A DNA stretch of 64,000 bases, from contig JAGYVD010000002.1 in NCBI GenBank assembly GCA_021209875.1, forward strand, positions 5,332,001-5,396,000, written 5' to 3'. The first letter of the stretch is position 1. Every line of letters begins with the position of its first letter. Origin of the DNA: Rosellinia necatrix (Eukaryota > Ascomycota > Sordariomycetes > Xylariales > Xylariaceae). The notes under the pieces are model-generated. The model made no database searches and had not been told where the DNA came from. It saw only the letters and a program-made list of their open reading frames with translations. This document shows, one piece after another, positions 11,635 to 24,428 of the stretch. The position numbers and the translations under genes were made by a program.

Positions 11635-14598
11635 GAGCCTGGGAGACTCTCGCCTTGACGCCCTCTACCTACCCTCCCCCCTGTTGTACGTGCAATCGCC
11701 TCGGCGAGCTAGGCCCCCGGAACGCTGCTCATCTCAATTTGAAGTGGTCAATGTCGTCTTACAGACGGAGATAATTGTTATTGTGGTGGGAGAAGGTGGA
11801 GATGGCTTGCTCAGGACGACTCGACTGGAACGCCCCCCCCACCCCTCTCGCTCGCTCGCTCAGTCTGTCTCCCCTCTTTCGCTCTCTCTTGGTTTCCTGC
11901 TGGCGTTTGGCCGTGTTAGGGGTACCCTCCGATAAATGGCTGTCGACTGGCAACCTTGCGGTGTCATTTCTGCGCTACCTTGTCCCGAGGTAAGGGTAAC
12001 CATGAAAGCGCCGTGGCGTCTAGCAGAAGAGTGTAATACCTATCCGTGTAATGCGAAGCTTGTCGTCGAGTCCCGTTGATGATAGGATGCGTTTCTAAAC
12101 CATGTGGGCGATGAGGGGCTCTCCGACGGTGTTCTGCCCTTGGGCAATTCATCGAATGAAAGCGTAGAATCGACCACTCCCGTGGCGTCAGTGGCAGGGA
12201 GTGGTCCGAGTTGGCCCTATGAGAGACATCCGGGCCGCTGTCCACATACATGGGGGACCAAAGGTGGGCCATTGACTAGTGGTGCCCTGTCCAAGCCCCC
12301 TGCTAGTCAGCCGTCGACGAGCGAGCCCTTCGTCAGTGGGACGAAAAGGGAAGCCGAGCTCCTCACGACCCCGTCGCCAAATACCTCATCCGGCGCGCTC
12401 ATTCGAAGATGCTGGCTCGGGCTATAGAACCAAAACGGCCGCTGACGCTATCACATGGGCATTCCCGAACCTGGGGAGACGCCCTCTGAGCAACCTGGAT
12501 GTTTTGTTTTTGGCCGAGCGGCCTTGCGACACCTGCGCCATACCTGCTCCTTTGGGGGGGTGCCCTGGATCGTCCCTCGAGTTTATGGGGGAGGACACAA
12601 GACGTTAGTAGACGACGGGCTGAAGGAAGCTTGAGAAACACATATCCTCTCCTGCCGGCTCCCGGTGGAGATACCAACCTCGAAGAAGCAATTGCGCCTT
12701 GTTAGGGCTTGTCATCGTATGTGTCTGCATCGACAGGACTTACACCGCTACCAGTTCGTTTCTGTCGGATATGTACTCGCCCATTGCTTTTCCTTCGGGA
12801 GGTACCTCCGCTAGTTAACCTCCTCCTGATGCCCACATTGGAGCGTCGAGTGAACAGCGTCCGCCTTGAGATAAACTCGGCTCCGGAAAACAATGTGATC
12901 ACCAGATCGGGAAGGGCTTACAGATGTACACTAGCTTCTTTGATCCTTCATCTTATCCAGTATACTTGTACAGGTAGCAGCAAAGCACGCTTGCGAAAGT
13001 CCCTTGGCAGCGACTAGTCAGGTGCACATAAATGGATGGGACAGCCTTGGGAGATCAGCCTTGATAATTTCTTATTACTGTGAGTGCCACGTCGTTTCAT
13101 GCTAATTACCCAGTTGGGGTAAGTCGACCTCAATATTTCCTCCTAGTGTAGAGACAAAAACTCTTTCGGGAGCTCTTGAGCCTCTGTTACCCAAGGTCTA
13201 GTTTGCGAATCCCCTGCCTTTCGTACGCAGCCGGAAGTATTGCCCTTCGGGTCGCCCGTATCTCCCTCCCTAGCTACATCATACTTCCTCACCGTAGTAC
13301 ACCCCATATAGCGCCCATATAGTTATAATTCGACGGGTTGAATTGAACCCTGCCTATAGGAGTACCTCTGTGTACATCTGAGATGTCACTCCCCCTGTTT
13401 AATTCCCCTCTAACAAGCAAAACCCACGGTAACATTGTGGACTTGCATCCTCCACACACCGAACCAACGAAGAAGACCCAATCCAGCTTTTTTCGACCTG
13501 CCTACTTACTGACATAGGTATATACCTATTCCCTTAAAGAAAACCCCCCTGCCCCATCAAGCCTGTCATACCGCATGTTGTTTCCTCGAGAGCTACGGCC
13601 ACACGCCCCCTGGGGATTCGAAGAGCCCCCCGGACTCGGCACGCAAGCTCTCTTACTTTGGACACCCCTGCTTATGCATACAGACATACATATGTAGCTC
13701 ATGTATGGGCTCCTCCACATGTCTGTCCACTGTCCTTCGCCGTGCTTCTAGATAGTCGTACGTCGACGACTTGGCTGCGAATAAGCCCATTACGGCGCCA
13801 TCTTTCATTTTTTTTTTTTCTCTCGACGTCCGGTTTAGACTGATGCTTGGAGCGGGTAGAGTTAAACTCTTTTTATAATATCTTACCCTGCCAACGCGGT
13901 TCACCGTCGATCCACCCCGAAACCGAGCATCTAGGGAGAGAGAGAAAGAGAGAAAGAGAGAGGCAGAGAGAGAGAGAGGGACCTTTATAATTCCCCGTTC
14001 ATGACTGTGCCGACGCAAAGAGATCGAGGTGGAAAAGTTTGCAAAGTGATTGTCTCAACTGAACATTCGTACTTTGGACCGAGGTGTGAAAGAGTTGGGC
14101 CGACCTTGAGACCGAGAGGCGAGAATTGAATGTTTGTGGGTTGGTGCTTCTAGGACTTGGCCGCCTCCTCCCGTGCTCGGATGTATGCGAGACCACGCTC
14201 ATTACCTATTGAATCCAGTCTTCCCGTTTTCTTTCATTCGCTATTCCGAGAGAGGCGTTCCCAAAACCAAAGTGTCATCGTCACTGCAGGTTCCAATCGC
14301 ACACGAGTACCTTGACCTACACGGCAATATCTACACACCTCCCACGAGCCAATTGCTTCACTGAGTATGTATGTTGTCTCCCGCTTGTAGAGCCCAATTT
14401 TGCCAAATACACGCTGGCGGTCCCATACCTTCGCCAGCACGCAGCCGCCCGCCCTCATAGACCCCTGCTGAGCCCAGCAACAGTCTGTCGTCGCAGTGGC
14501 ATCGGGTACTGAATATCGTCATCACTGCTGGCCGTTACTTACCATTCATCTATATCCCAAGGCCCTCGCTGGAAGATAGAATAGCGACTGCGTACAAC

Positions 14599-16371
14599 AT
14601 GCATAACAATATGATCACGTCTACCAGCGCTGATCAGGATGACCAACTTGTCCATGATGCCTCGTACTCGAATAATTCCTGGGTCGGGATACATTCCTAC
14701 GGCCACATGCCGATGGCGAACTACCAGGAGGATTATTATATGCACAATATAGCACATGGGCTGCCGTCGGAACCGCTCGGGGGCCATCTGGCGCCATCGC
14801 CCTTCACGCAGAACCTTCAACCGAACAGCTATCAGAGTCAACTGCCGCCGCCGCCTCCCCCGCTGATCCCATCGGCGGGACAAGTGCCATGGCCTAGCCT
14901 CCAGACGAATCCGTCGCAGAGTTATCAATCGCCGCCCGTACCGATACCGAGTGTCTCAGCTCCTCCGAGACAGCAACCAAAACTGCCAACCATCAATACC
15001 TCACAGCCGAGGAGAACGCTGACTGACCAGGACCGGCGCGAAATGTGCAAGTTCGCGGACGAAAACCCCGGCATCAAACAGCACGACATTGGGCTGAGGT
15101 TTGGTGTCGAACGAAGGTGAGAGAGATGATCGGATGACCGTAGCCAGAAAGCATTGTATTGATGAAAGCTCGGCAGCACCGTTTCCAAGGTCCTGCGCAG
15201 GAAAGACCAGTATTTAAACCAGGAGGATCGCAGCGCCTCGCCCGTGAAGAAGAACAAGGGGAAGTCGTCTCCGGACATCGAGCGGGCGCTCGCGAATTGG
15301 GTACGGGGCCAGCAGAAGAAGGGCGTGGTAGTCAACGACTACGAGATGGAGGAGAAGGCCAAGGTCTTTTGCACCGGCTCGGACATCCCCCTGAAGACGA
15401 TCACCACTGCCTGGATCGAGAAGTTCAAGCAGAAGCATGGGATGGGCCCCGGGCGGCTCATTCGCCGGGCCTCCGAGACGGCCATCCCGGACAGCACGCG
15501 GCTGGACCGGCTGGATACCGAGTCGCCGACGGTATCAAACTCGCAGACGCCGAGCGGCATCTCACCCGCCTCCCCGGCGCCGCAGGGCTCGCCGCTCGTG
15601 TCGTCGGCCACGAGCGGCAAGGCCGAGGACAAGGACAACCCGCCCGGGTTCAACGTGAGCTTCGCGAGCAGCGGGTATAAGAACCCGCACTCGCAGAGCA
15701 CGACGTCCCTCAACAGCGCCATCACCGACCCGCCGAGCTCCACGTTCTCGGGGAGCGCGTTCAGCCCGGCCTCGACCTCGCAGTTCACCTTCTCCCCGGA
15801 CCCGAACACGGGCATGTTCGGCGACGTGGTGCCCGGCGGCAGCAGCGCTGGCTTCCACCGGCCGCGGAGCCAGACCGTGCCGAGCATCCCGCCGCTGGAG
15901 TACATCAACCCGGCGCGGACCACCGAGCCGCTGACGCCGAAGTACAGCACCTCCGGCACGGGTCCGTCGTCCGCCATCGAGTCCCCCGTGCACGAGATGC
16001 CGTCCGCCCCCTTCGGCCTGGACGCGGCCCTCTCGCCGCGGACCCTGCACCACGCCAGCAGCAGCAGCAGCCTGGCCGGCAGATCCAATAACTCGGGAAA
16101 CGTGGCGGTGACTGTCAGCTCCACGCCGACTTCGCCGACCCAGGACGATGCCAGGCGCGCGGCCGACACCCTGCTGAGCTTCATGCAACATCAGGGCTGG
16201 TATGGGATGGAAGAATACATGATGGTGTTACGCCTGGGGGAAAAGCTGGGCGTCGGCGGCCCCAAGGCCAGCTCGGCAACCCAGGGCCTCGGGGTCCTGT
16301 CGAGGATACCCGAAGGCGACGTGGAGATGATGAATGGCGTGTCGGCTCTTGTAAAACATGAGGCAATATAA
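14599..16371 (+). CDS. CENP-B-type HTH DNA-binding protein
   Basis: Two exons (14599-15116 and 15177-16371) give 570 residues; the 60-nt intron joins FGVER to STVSKVLRR within a helix-turn-helix. Residues 1-130 are Q/P/S-rich and disordered. A first HTH (about 137-190, RRTLTDQDRREMCKFADENP onward) is followed by a CENP-B/Tc5-type HTH (about 204-265, SPDIERALANWVRGQQKKGV to AWIEKFKQKHGM). The remaining 300 residues are Ser/Thr/Pro-rich with a short conserved end (ADTLLSFMQHQGWYGMEEYMM). Only the DNA-binding half of the transposase ancestor is kept; no DDE nuclease follows, so this is a host regulatory protein and not an active element. Its DNA target is unknown. It is preceded by an unusually long gene-free region. 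Confidence 0.85.
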
Positions 16372-18047
16372 CGGAATGTGGTGGAAAAGGCCGTCCGTTT
16401 CTCCCCTTCGACTCCCAGGCAAACCGGACACTTATACGAAACCTCCCCCTTCTTTCCCCCGCCTGATCTACGACTATATTTACTCGGCCTATCATTCACG
16501 ATACATCCATTCGATTCAGAGGGGTGCCCTTAACGGATTATGCGAATATAGACAACCGTCTCACGACAAACCAAAAACTTTTGAAATAATTGTGCTCTAA
16601 CTCTTCCCACTGACACTACCATCATGTTGGTTTTTCCTTTCGCGCGCGCGGGAGCTATCCATGAGCGCAAATGGCTCCCTCCCGCGAAGTAGGAAAATCG
16701 GCCCTCACCCATTATATACACGAACCGAGCCGTCTCACGACACACCAGAGATATCCCCATGCGAGAAGGAAAAAAAAAATCAGGAGAGGGGGACGCAAAA
16801 GAACAAGATCCCCAGGATTCCCGACGTATACCCAACCACCCCCCTGCCTTACACGACCATCAAATGATCCTATTTTATACCCGCTCTCCCACGAGGGCAA
16901 AAAAACCGGAAAGGGAAAGGGAATATTCCCTCCCTTTGGTGTTGGTCTTCCAAACGAAAGAGATCACTTCTTCGAGCAATCGGCCCCTTCCCGAACCCCC
17001 CTCCTCCCAATACTTGAAAAGAACTAATCGCTCACGCTGAAAGACCATACGATGAAAAACAAATACGAATGAAAAAAAACCAACCAAAAAAAAACTAAGC
17101 AAAACACTAACAAATTAAGCAAACCCAAAAAAAAAAAAAAAAGGCTTCGGAGATACCAACGACACTTAGCATATTCGACAGATTCAGAAACACGAAACAG
17201 GGCAACAGGAAGAGAAGGAAAGAGAAAGAGACGGGAAACAACAAGGGAAAATGACGCAAAAGGAGGAAAAAACGACATCATCGACAAACATACGGGGGCT
17301 CGCAAGGGCAAATCAACGGCAGGAGTTCTATTTCATCACCATTTTTTTCCCATTTTTTTTCCTTTTTCTTCGTTCCCTTTTTTTTTTTTTTTCCTGCTTT
17401 TTCACTAGGTCTGTTCGGAGGATTTTGCACGCCGCTAAGAAAGGGAAATCATATGGCAAGAAAGCGGTTAACGGGTCAAGGGCAAAGCGCTTTCGCGTTT
17501 TGTTCTTATCATGTTTTTTATTTCTTATCTTTCTTTTTTACTCCTCTGCGCTCGAGTATTCGTCGTATTATCCCTTCGTTTCTGGCATCAGGCGTCTGGA
17601 TTTTAAACCGAGTTTATCTTGTCCTCTAGTCTTCCTTCTTGGGATTAGGTTTAAAAGGTCCCGGGGATAACTCCATTCTAGTCAGCTATGTTCATCATTC
17701 ACTCTTGATTCTCCCAGATGCGAGTTTCTCTCGGCTCTCAGGCGTTTTGTTTTTACTGTTTCAGGCTTGCTGCCTTGTTGGGCCTTTCCAAGGCGTGACG
17801 CCAAGGATAGACTTGCCTAGCTTTGAGGTAGCCATGGTCTGGGTAGAGGATAGTACGAACTGGGTTCGCAAGGACTCGAGGAAGATGAATACGAAAGCGA
17901 AATTTACTCGTCTGCGCAGACCCCAAATGGCCCTACCCTAATAAAGCCAGTAGAAATGACTGGTGTATCAATTAACGACCTTAAAAGTCTCAATGGCAGG
18001 AAACGAAACTAGAGACGACAATATTAGAGGCAAGCGGGTTATTTTTA
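16372..18047. other. Spacer with A and T homopolymer tracts
   Basis: No gene is recognised between the convergent CENP-B-type and PXA genes. The first part probably contains the 3' UTR of the CENP-B-type gene. A-rich blocks (16768-16785, 17072-17142) give way to T-rich blocks (17341-17392, 17505-17540). Open frames at 17251-17670 and 17639-17941 encode low-complexity peptides and are not supported. Confidence 0.5.
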
Positions 18048-21000
18048 CTAATGCAGTCTTTCCTCCCAAAGCTCGCCGACTCCCTTTTCGGCGAGCTCGG
18101 GGACTAGACGTACAAGAAGTAATTCTAGGATACTGTAAATTAGGTGTTTGTTACAATAGGCGTCCGAGAAGATGTCTACGATACCCGTCTCAATCTCGGC
18201 AAGTCTCCGTTCTTCTTCTTCGTCGTCGTCATAGTCCGAAGGGGATTGATCTAGCCTATTGGGTTTCTGCGGAAGCCCTTCGGGTCGCGGAGACAACGTT
18301 GCATCACTTCGCATCTTGGGGTTGTTCTGATCAGGAAGCGGCACGTGCGAAGGGCCCGCACCGGCGCCACCTCTGGGATGGGTAGCACGAGCATGGTTGA
18401 AAGTGCTGCTGATGCTTTGCAACGGATCGGTCCGTCGAGTTGTGCTCTCATTAGTAATGGGGTCATCTTTCCCACGGGACCAACGCCAATTGCTTGTGCC
18501 GTAATATAGCTCGCCCACCGTCCTCGGAAGAAGCCCCCAAAGAGCACTAGCGCACCTGCGACGCAAGCCAGCTAACTGTTCACCGGATGAGGGGGGCTTT
18601 AGGCTTGATACGCCAGGAGCATTATTGGGAAACAATGCGGCGCGGATCGCTCGAAGAAGTGGGGGTAGATGGGCGGGATCCAGAACATGAAGGTAAATGT
18701 AATGCGACATTAGTCTATCCACAGTTAGCAGAGGGCCCTATGTCGAGCCGAGCGTTTAGAAACGAGGCTTGGAGGCAGACTCGTTGGGATATGTCGTGGG
18801 GGTAGTGATAGGAGGAGCTCATGATTCGACTATACGCATGCCTCAGTGGTGGAAGAGTATAAAGCAGAGGGTGCAGCGTTCCACGACATCTGCTGTTATG
18901 CAATACCCAGGATCAGCCGATTGGTCGCACTGGGGGATGCGGAACAGCGTTGCAATCATAACTTCATGATGTAACGAGGGGTGGGTGATTGGTGAATTGC
19001 GCTGGTGGTGATCTGGTCGTGATTAATTGAAATGACGAGATGGCATCCAGCTTGGAAGGCCAACGCTAAGACTCATGATGATGGGGATACCTGCCTACCA
19101 CAAGGGTGCAGGTATCCCAAGAGAAAAGCCACCCCCTGAGCTGAGAGACTTAGTGCGTATGCCGTACCTTGGGACGGTTGCATGAAACATCCCTCGCCCA
19201 AGGAGATACGAAGGTTGAAGAGTAAGCGGGGAGGCATCGCCAGAGACCCAAGGGTGCAGTCGCTGGGTGCATGGATCCGGGCTATACACGGGCCGGGTGC
19301 CTCGACGGTTCCTTGTAATTCCTCATCTTCGCGGGAATCGTGCCCTCTGGGCAACGGGCGCCAGCGTCATCATAGGCGAAAAAAAGAGATGCGCCGGTTG
19401 CGTCTTGCCTCATTTGGTACACAGCAGAACTCCTTTGGAACAACGCGTGTGGCATGAGACTACCACTCAGAAGCTGGCAATGGTGGAAGCGAAAAAGACC
19501 CGGTAGCGTCACACTAACGCAAATTGAATGGACGGACTATTCCGCAGGGGGATGAGAAGATCCTTGCAGGTGTTGAGTTGGGCGCGTAAACAGAGCTTCC
19601 TGATGGCTGATCGAGGTCAGCCCCGCGCCCTCAGTCGTGCAATCGGACTCCTGCTCGGACGAATAATGACCAGGGTGGCACGGGGGTTGGGCTATGACCT
19701 TGGTGTTGGGATGGTGTCGGTCAGAGCGACCGTGAGAATGAGGAAATAGTGAAAAGGTGGTAGATATGCATCGGGCTCCTTCTTCCTCTGCTCGTTTCGG
19801 ATTGGCCGTTCTTATTTCCACACTGGCTTGAGTGGGTAGAAATGATCAAGTTGGCACTATACTCCCCGAAGTAGTACGGTTGTAGCGAAACGTAACATTT
19901 ATGGAATATGGAGACAGGCTCACCAAGTCTGGTGACTTCAGATATATGCGGTGTAGCGGATGAAAATGTGAAAGGAGAAAGAAAGAAAAGTGATTTGCCT
20001 ACCTGTCGAGCGTCCCATCCAGTGCGGCCACTCTGCCGGGGCCTTTAAGAGCAACCCATTGCATCATGGAAAGCATCCCTTTTAGCCAGGGCATTCGTGC
20101 CTCTACTTCGATGATATCTCCTATGCAACGCCATATGTGAAATCGGATGACTGGGGCTTTCATGGCTTGTGTGCGCGCGTCGACGCCGGGCTCGTGCGAC
20201 GGGGACGGAGGTATCTTCTGTTGCGCATCGCGATTCGCCACCTCCGTCGGGCGAGGGATGCTTGGATCCGGCCGAGGAGGCAGTGACCACGAAAGAACTC
20301 CTATGCCCATGGTCAAGCGTATCAGTCCGACCATGAGAAATATCCAATTGATAAAGGACCAGAATACTTGGTGAAGAGACCACGGTCGCCTGTCCCTAGT
20401 TTCTAGACTGTCTCTGCTGCTACTGCCGCTGCTGCTGCCACTACCGCTGGGCTCTCGTGCTGGCACTGTATTATTAGGGGGGCCGTCGAGGTCATCGTCG
20501 GGATTGTCTCGCTTGCGGATGAGTCTTGTCGTTATGATTAGGAGTTCCCATATGAGCCAAGGCTCCGAGAGTTTACCAGCAACTAGGTTGCCAATGACCA
20601 GTTCCGAAAAGATCTGGCTTACGAGGGACGTTAAACACTCATTTTCAAGGTCCTCGGTTGGGAGTAGCACGGCGAGAACGCCGTGGACCAGGAGTTGGCG
20701 ATATGCGCTTTCATTGTCTGCTTGGGTCTGCACACTAGCCTGATCATCGGGCAGTGGGACTGGCGACAAGGCTGGCAAGGGCCAAAGCGAGTGGTATATC
20801 TGGTGCGGCTGCGTTTCCAGGGGGGACTGCGCAGCTGGACATGTCGCAATGCGGTAGGCTGTGTGAAGTCAGTCGCCGTGGGACCTCGTAACAGGCTTCC
20901 AAGACCTGAGACTGTGGGCACTACGGACCTTGGATATGCGTAGCGAGTAGCTCCGGGAGTTCGTCGAACAGCAAACTCTCCAAGTCGACCTTCCGTAGTC

Positions 21001-21582
21001 TCTGCTCCAGTGCGCGAGTACAGTGAGCGATGACCTGGACGATTTCGGCCACAAAAGTCTCGTCTGGGGTGATCTTGTTGTACCAATTTTGAACGAACTC
21101 CCTGATTATAATAGATATGAGAGCATACAACTGCAGGTCGACGTCGTTCCGGCTTGTGAGAGGGGGGTAATAGGTCTTGGATCGGTGCAGGGGAACTCCG
21201 GCCCCTATCTGCTAGGTGATGGGCGCAGAGGGATCGGCGTATGAAGGCGGCGGTGGCTTTGTCGGATAGAAACTCGGGGGGGTGTCGGTTTCGTAGGACG
21301 GCGATGGGCGGGGTAGGATGACGAGGTGCTGTCGAGATGGCTCGAGGTCGAGGGCGCGGGCGAGGGCGAGGGCGAAGTCGAGGGCGAAGTCGAGGTCGAG
21401 ATCGAGGGCAATGCATCGGATCTTGTGTCGGCTGGGATTGTCGCGACACCCTCGGAAGCGGCGGCTACCATAGTTGCGGCGGCTGTTGCAGGTACCCTGG
21501 GACTCGTTGGGGCGGGACCAGCTCCGGCTCCAGCTCCGACTCTGCCCCTCGAAGATCTAGGCGAGGCTGTTGTTACAGCCAT
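18048..21582 (-). CDS. PXA-domain protein, frameshifted in C runs
   Basis: The coding order on the minus strand is an exon from ATG 21582 to 20929, an intron 20859-20928, an exon 20858-20003, a 1288-nt intron 18715-20002 and a last exon 18714-18048. The PXA (PX-associated) domain is clear: EFLSDKATAAFIRRSLC, the RGRSSPAPI loop, then LYALISIIIREFVQNWYNKITPDETF, ALEQRLRKVDLESLL and later ENECLTSLVSQIFSELVIGN. Two hydrophobic stretches lie near the Trp-rich block FWSFINWIFLMVGLIRL, and the end is AYCNKHLIYSILELLLVRLVPELAEKG. PXA proteins act in endosomal or ER membrane traffic. The frame breaks by +1 at a six-C run (21162-21167) inside the domain. It probably breaks again at a seven-C run (21276-21282), although an internal ATG in the downstream frame (about 21413) could avoid that one. 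Confidence 0.82.
18715..20002 (-). other. 1288-nt intron of the PXA gene
   Basis: The donor GTAGGC follows CTCGACAG and the acceptor ends GTGGATAG before ACTAATGTCG. Joining them restores the family sequence GTLDRLMSHYI without loss. The other introns in the window are 55-182 nt. I recognise no exon on this strand inside it and no transposon ends, but an old insertion is a likely cause of the length. Confidence 0.7.
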
Positions 21583-21675
21583 GGCCCCTTTGGGTCGCTG
21601 GAGGAGTGGCGATAGTTATGCGACAACCATGACTGGAGGGATGCAAGGACGACGGAACGTAGCGGCCGGGGTGGG

Positions 21676-21744
21676 CAGTGGCAGTGGCAGTGCCAGTGCT
21701 AGTGCCAATGGTAGTGGTAGTGGTAGTGGTAGTAATAGCTATTA
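21676..21744. repeat. AGTGGY hexanucleotide/trinucleotide repeat
   Basis: Runs of AGTGGC, AGTGCC and AGTGGT units lie just upstream of the PXA gene start. An open frame on the + strand across them encodes only Gly/Ser/Ala-rich low complexity and is a by-product of the repeat. Confidence 0.7.
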
Positions 21745-22859
21745 GGTCGGCTTCGTAGGGTATATTGTTATTGCATGGGCGGAGGCAGAGGGAAATAGCC
21801 TCTACGAGAGAGAGAGAGAGACGTAAGGATGGCTAGGAGGTAGGTAGGTATTCAGATGGTTGATAGGCGGTGGTGGTTAGTGGTGGTGGTGGTGGTGTTG
21901 TTGCTGCTAGTACATAGCAAATAGGTATGTCTTGGATGGAAAGGTTTGTACCTCCGCCAATGCGGTGGCACGTCACTCGCACGGCTGATTCGTCGCTGAT
22001 TCGCAGGAGACACTTAGTCCCATCTGTCTAGTGCCCGCCTTGCAGCAAGGCTCGCCCCTCCTGCTGCAACCCGCTTTGGCTGCATTTACACTACAACGGC
22101 ACGTTCCGATACCGACCCCAACTATCAATCAGCACTATCAGCACTATGTAGTGTGCCTACCTTAGATTTATTTACCGAATAGATGCGATTGGCCCCCAGT
22201 GCATTGGTTTGGTATATCAGGGTACCAAGTCTTTATTTGCAGTAGTTAGTTGGCGAGTTGCACATCGATATAAATAGTGCCCAGTCAGTTGTTGTTAGTT
22301 ATACTAATTCGGTTTAGCTTGAATGCCGAATAATCCTGTTATTTAGACGGGCCTGCTTCTCTTTTTTCAAACAAACCGCAATAGAAGAATAACGATAAGA
22401 AGAATAGAATAAATGGAACGATTCATGAAACTGCAACAGTGGGCTTATCCATATATTTACCGAAGTACCTATATAATATATGGTTACTTAGTATTTAAAT
22501 CACACCTTCCTTTGTATGTAGCCTTCCCCATCACTTGTCCCTAGCTCTCCATGTGTCAGAACCATAACTGCCCCTGTCAGTTCAAGGATATTTACCAGTG
22601 CCGCCTAGAACTAGCTGTATATATAACTCTGTTTAAACAACCCAACATGGGAACATGGGAGGTTTGTTCCCCAGTCCGGAGAATACAATTCAATTTTATA
22701 CGTTTTCGGCATAGCAAGTCCCAACAGCTCAGAAACACGGTAAAGAGTTAGGAATAAATTTGTTCAGTTATGTCGTTATATAGCAATAGATCTATTCCTT
22801 TCATTAATCCTCTGTGGTTGCAGTGAGTTGGGGTATTAGCTAGCTCGCTGATCCCTTCG

Positions 22860-23770
22860 ATACGAAGTACATAACGATTGAAACAGCCATAGGCATCCTT
22901 TTCGGCAGTTTCGAGTCACTTCAATCCCAAGGCACCATTGAAAATTGTCGTCTCCATTCAGAACTATTTATATTTTAAAGCCTTGACAACATCATTGACA
23001 ACGGTGCTTGTCAGATTTGTAGACGTATGCCCACATACAATCTAGCAGCTGCCTTCCGCCCACTTTCACCGAGTCGGTATCTTTCCAAGAGTGCATATCT
23101 TTGTGACCTTAGAGGTGTTCGACCTCTGTTTCTTAAACCAAGGCCCCATGGAATGCCAATCAAGTTCATTAGGTGGTTCTGGCGGCGCCGTAGGCTTTTC
23201 GATGAACCTTGTCCCTAGAGTTTAACTCTCTCTATAGCAAAGCTTGGCTCCCAATATGGCCCTATGGTTTTAAGGCTCGTCATCCGAGGTCTGTTCTTGC
23301 CTTACGGCCAGTGGCCATCATATATCTTAAGGTGGCCAATCTTGGGTCTCTTATCTCCAAGCATCTTGCTGTACGGGGGTTTCCAGGTGTAGATATATTT
23401 GGGTGCCTTATTATGTAGGAAGATTCCTGTCTTGAAGATCTCAGGCCATGTTTCACTCCCGGGCACATTGCTCGAGCCTTCATGGTCATTACACTCCCCG
23501 AGAGTTCAGCGCCGCCATCCTAGGTATGTGAATAATAAGCCAAGAGCTCTACAGACATGTTTCATGCAGCAACCAATACCGAGAACTCAGTCAGATCATC
23601 TAATTCGCTGTTAATTTCAATAACCTTGACTCTACGACCGCAGTATTCGCTCGAGGTCGATATAAGTGCTGTTATTAGAGCTGTCGGGTTTATCACGTCA
23701 TTACGCATATCTACTATAAAGTAATAATCCCATACGTAAGCAGAGTAGCTGTCGATTGTGAACACGGCAG
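22860..23770 (-). mobile_element. Degenerate Ty1/copia polyprotein remnant
   Basis: On the minus strand, 23765-23562 translates to a block close to a copia integrase core: FTIDSYSAYVWDYYF followed about 30 residues later by YCGRRVKVIEINSELDD, which matches the spacing and wording of fungal copia integrases around the first catalytic Asp and the 'DNE' region. Further along, 23340-23300 gives KIGHLKIYDGHWP, like the post-integrase linker. Then 22955-22875 gives FQWCLGIEVTR, like the end of the reverse transcriptase. The order integrase then reverse transcriptase is that of copia. Frameshifts, stops and a large internal loss make it inactive. LTRs were not located. Confidence 0.55.
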
Positions 23771-24428
23771 ACTTCGTTTGCGGGGCCCTTCAAAGTTAAT
23801 AAAGTCAACAGCTATCGTCCGCTTTAGTTAATCTTCCTTTTTGAACCTGACTTCCTATTTTGTTTGAGCAGCTGGTCGGCCTTTTCTCTAAGTAGTATTT
23901 CTGTCTTAAGACGATTTGTAGTTAATATTTCGGTTGCGTGTGTTCGAGTTTGATCTCCTGGGCTCCGGTTGGCTTCTAGAGATGGCAGTTCCGAATCGAT
24001 TCCCTCAGGCTCACAGGAAGGCGGCACTCCGCGAATGTCCCAATGCCCCTGTTCCCAAGCCGTAACCGGAGGCATCACTTTCGCCAAGGCCCGAGCCCAC
24101 GACTCTCTCACCAAATATTCTTCGTGCTTCGGAGTGACATAACACCGGGGCGGCCAGAGGCGAAACTCGTAGAGCATTGTCCGGCCATGTTTTACTTTCT
24201 TCTTCTTCTTCTTCTACCTCAGCTCCCCAAATGTTTCCACCCAGTCGTCTTCTGTACGTTGCCAGAACCACGCGACCAAGTAATGCCATTGAATAAACTC
24301 TGGGCCGCGAGGGTGGAGACCGCAAAACACGTCGCTCCCGCGTCTACACCACGCCGCCTTCATGGAATCATCGTTCTGCGGTATCAAAAAGGCAGCAGTA
24401 TTTATGCGGCCGTCTAGGTCCGCGGTCA

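Larger units (their letters stand above)
7463..14598. other. 7.1-kb stretch without a supportable gene
   Basis: None of the open frames here (for example 7498-7950, 10041-10370, 11435-11935 and 12279-12608 on +, 13653-14018 on -) resembles a known protein, and several are driven by simple repeats. The region is rich in tetranucleotide and GA microsatellites, listed separately. Part of it must be the promoter and 5' UTR of the CENP-B-type gene starting at 14599. Unannotated non-coding RNAs or fast-evolving genes with many introns could hide here. Confidence 0.5.

Noticed and set aside
15159..16191. Long overlapping frames on both strands across the CENP-B-type gene
   Set aside because: They arise from the high GC third positions of exon 2; only the spliced + frame carries HTH domains.
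21326..21745. Plus-strand frames of Glu/Val or Arg/Gly repeats
   Set aside because: They are antisense shadows of the Ser/Thr/Pro-rich N terminus of the PXA gene and of the AGTGGY repeat next to it.
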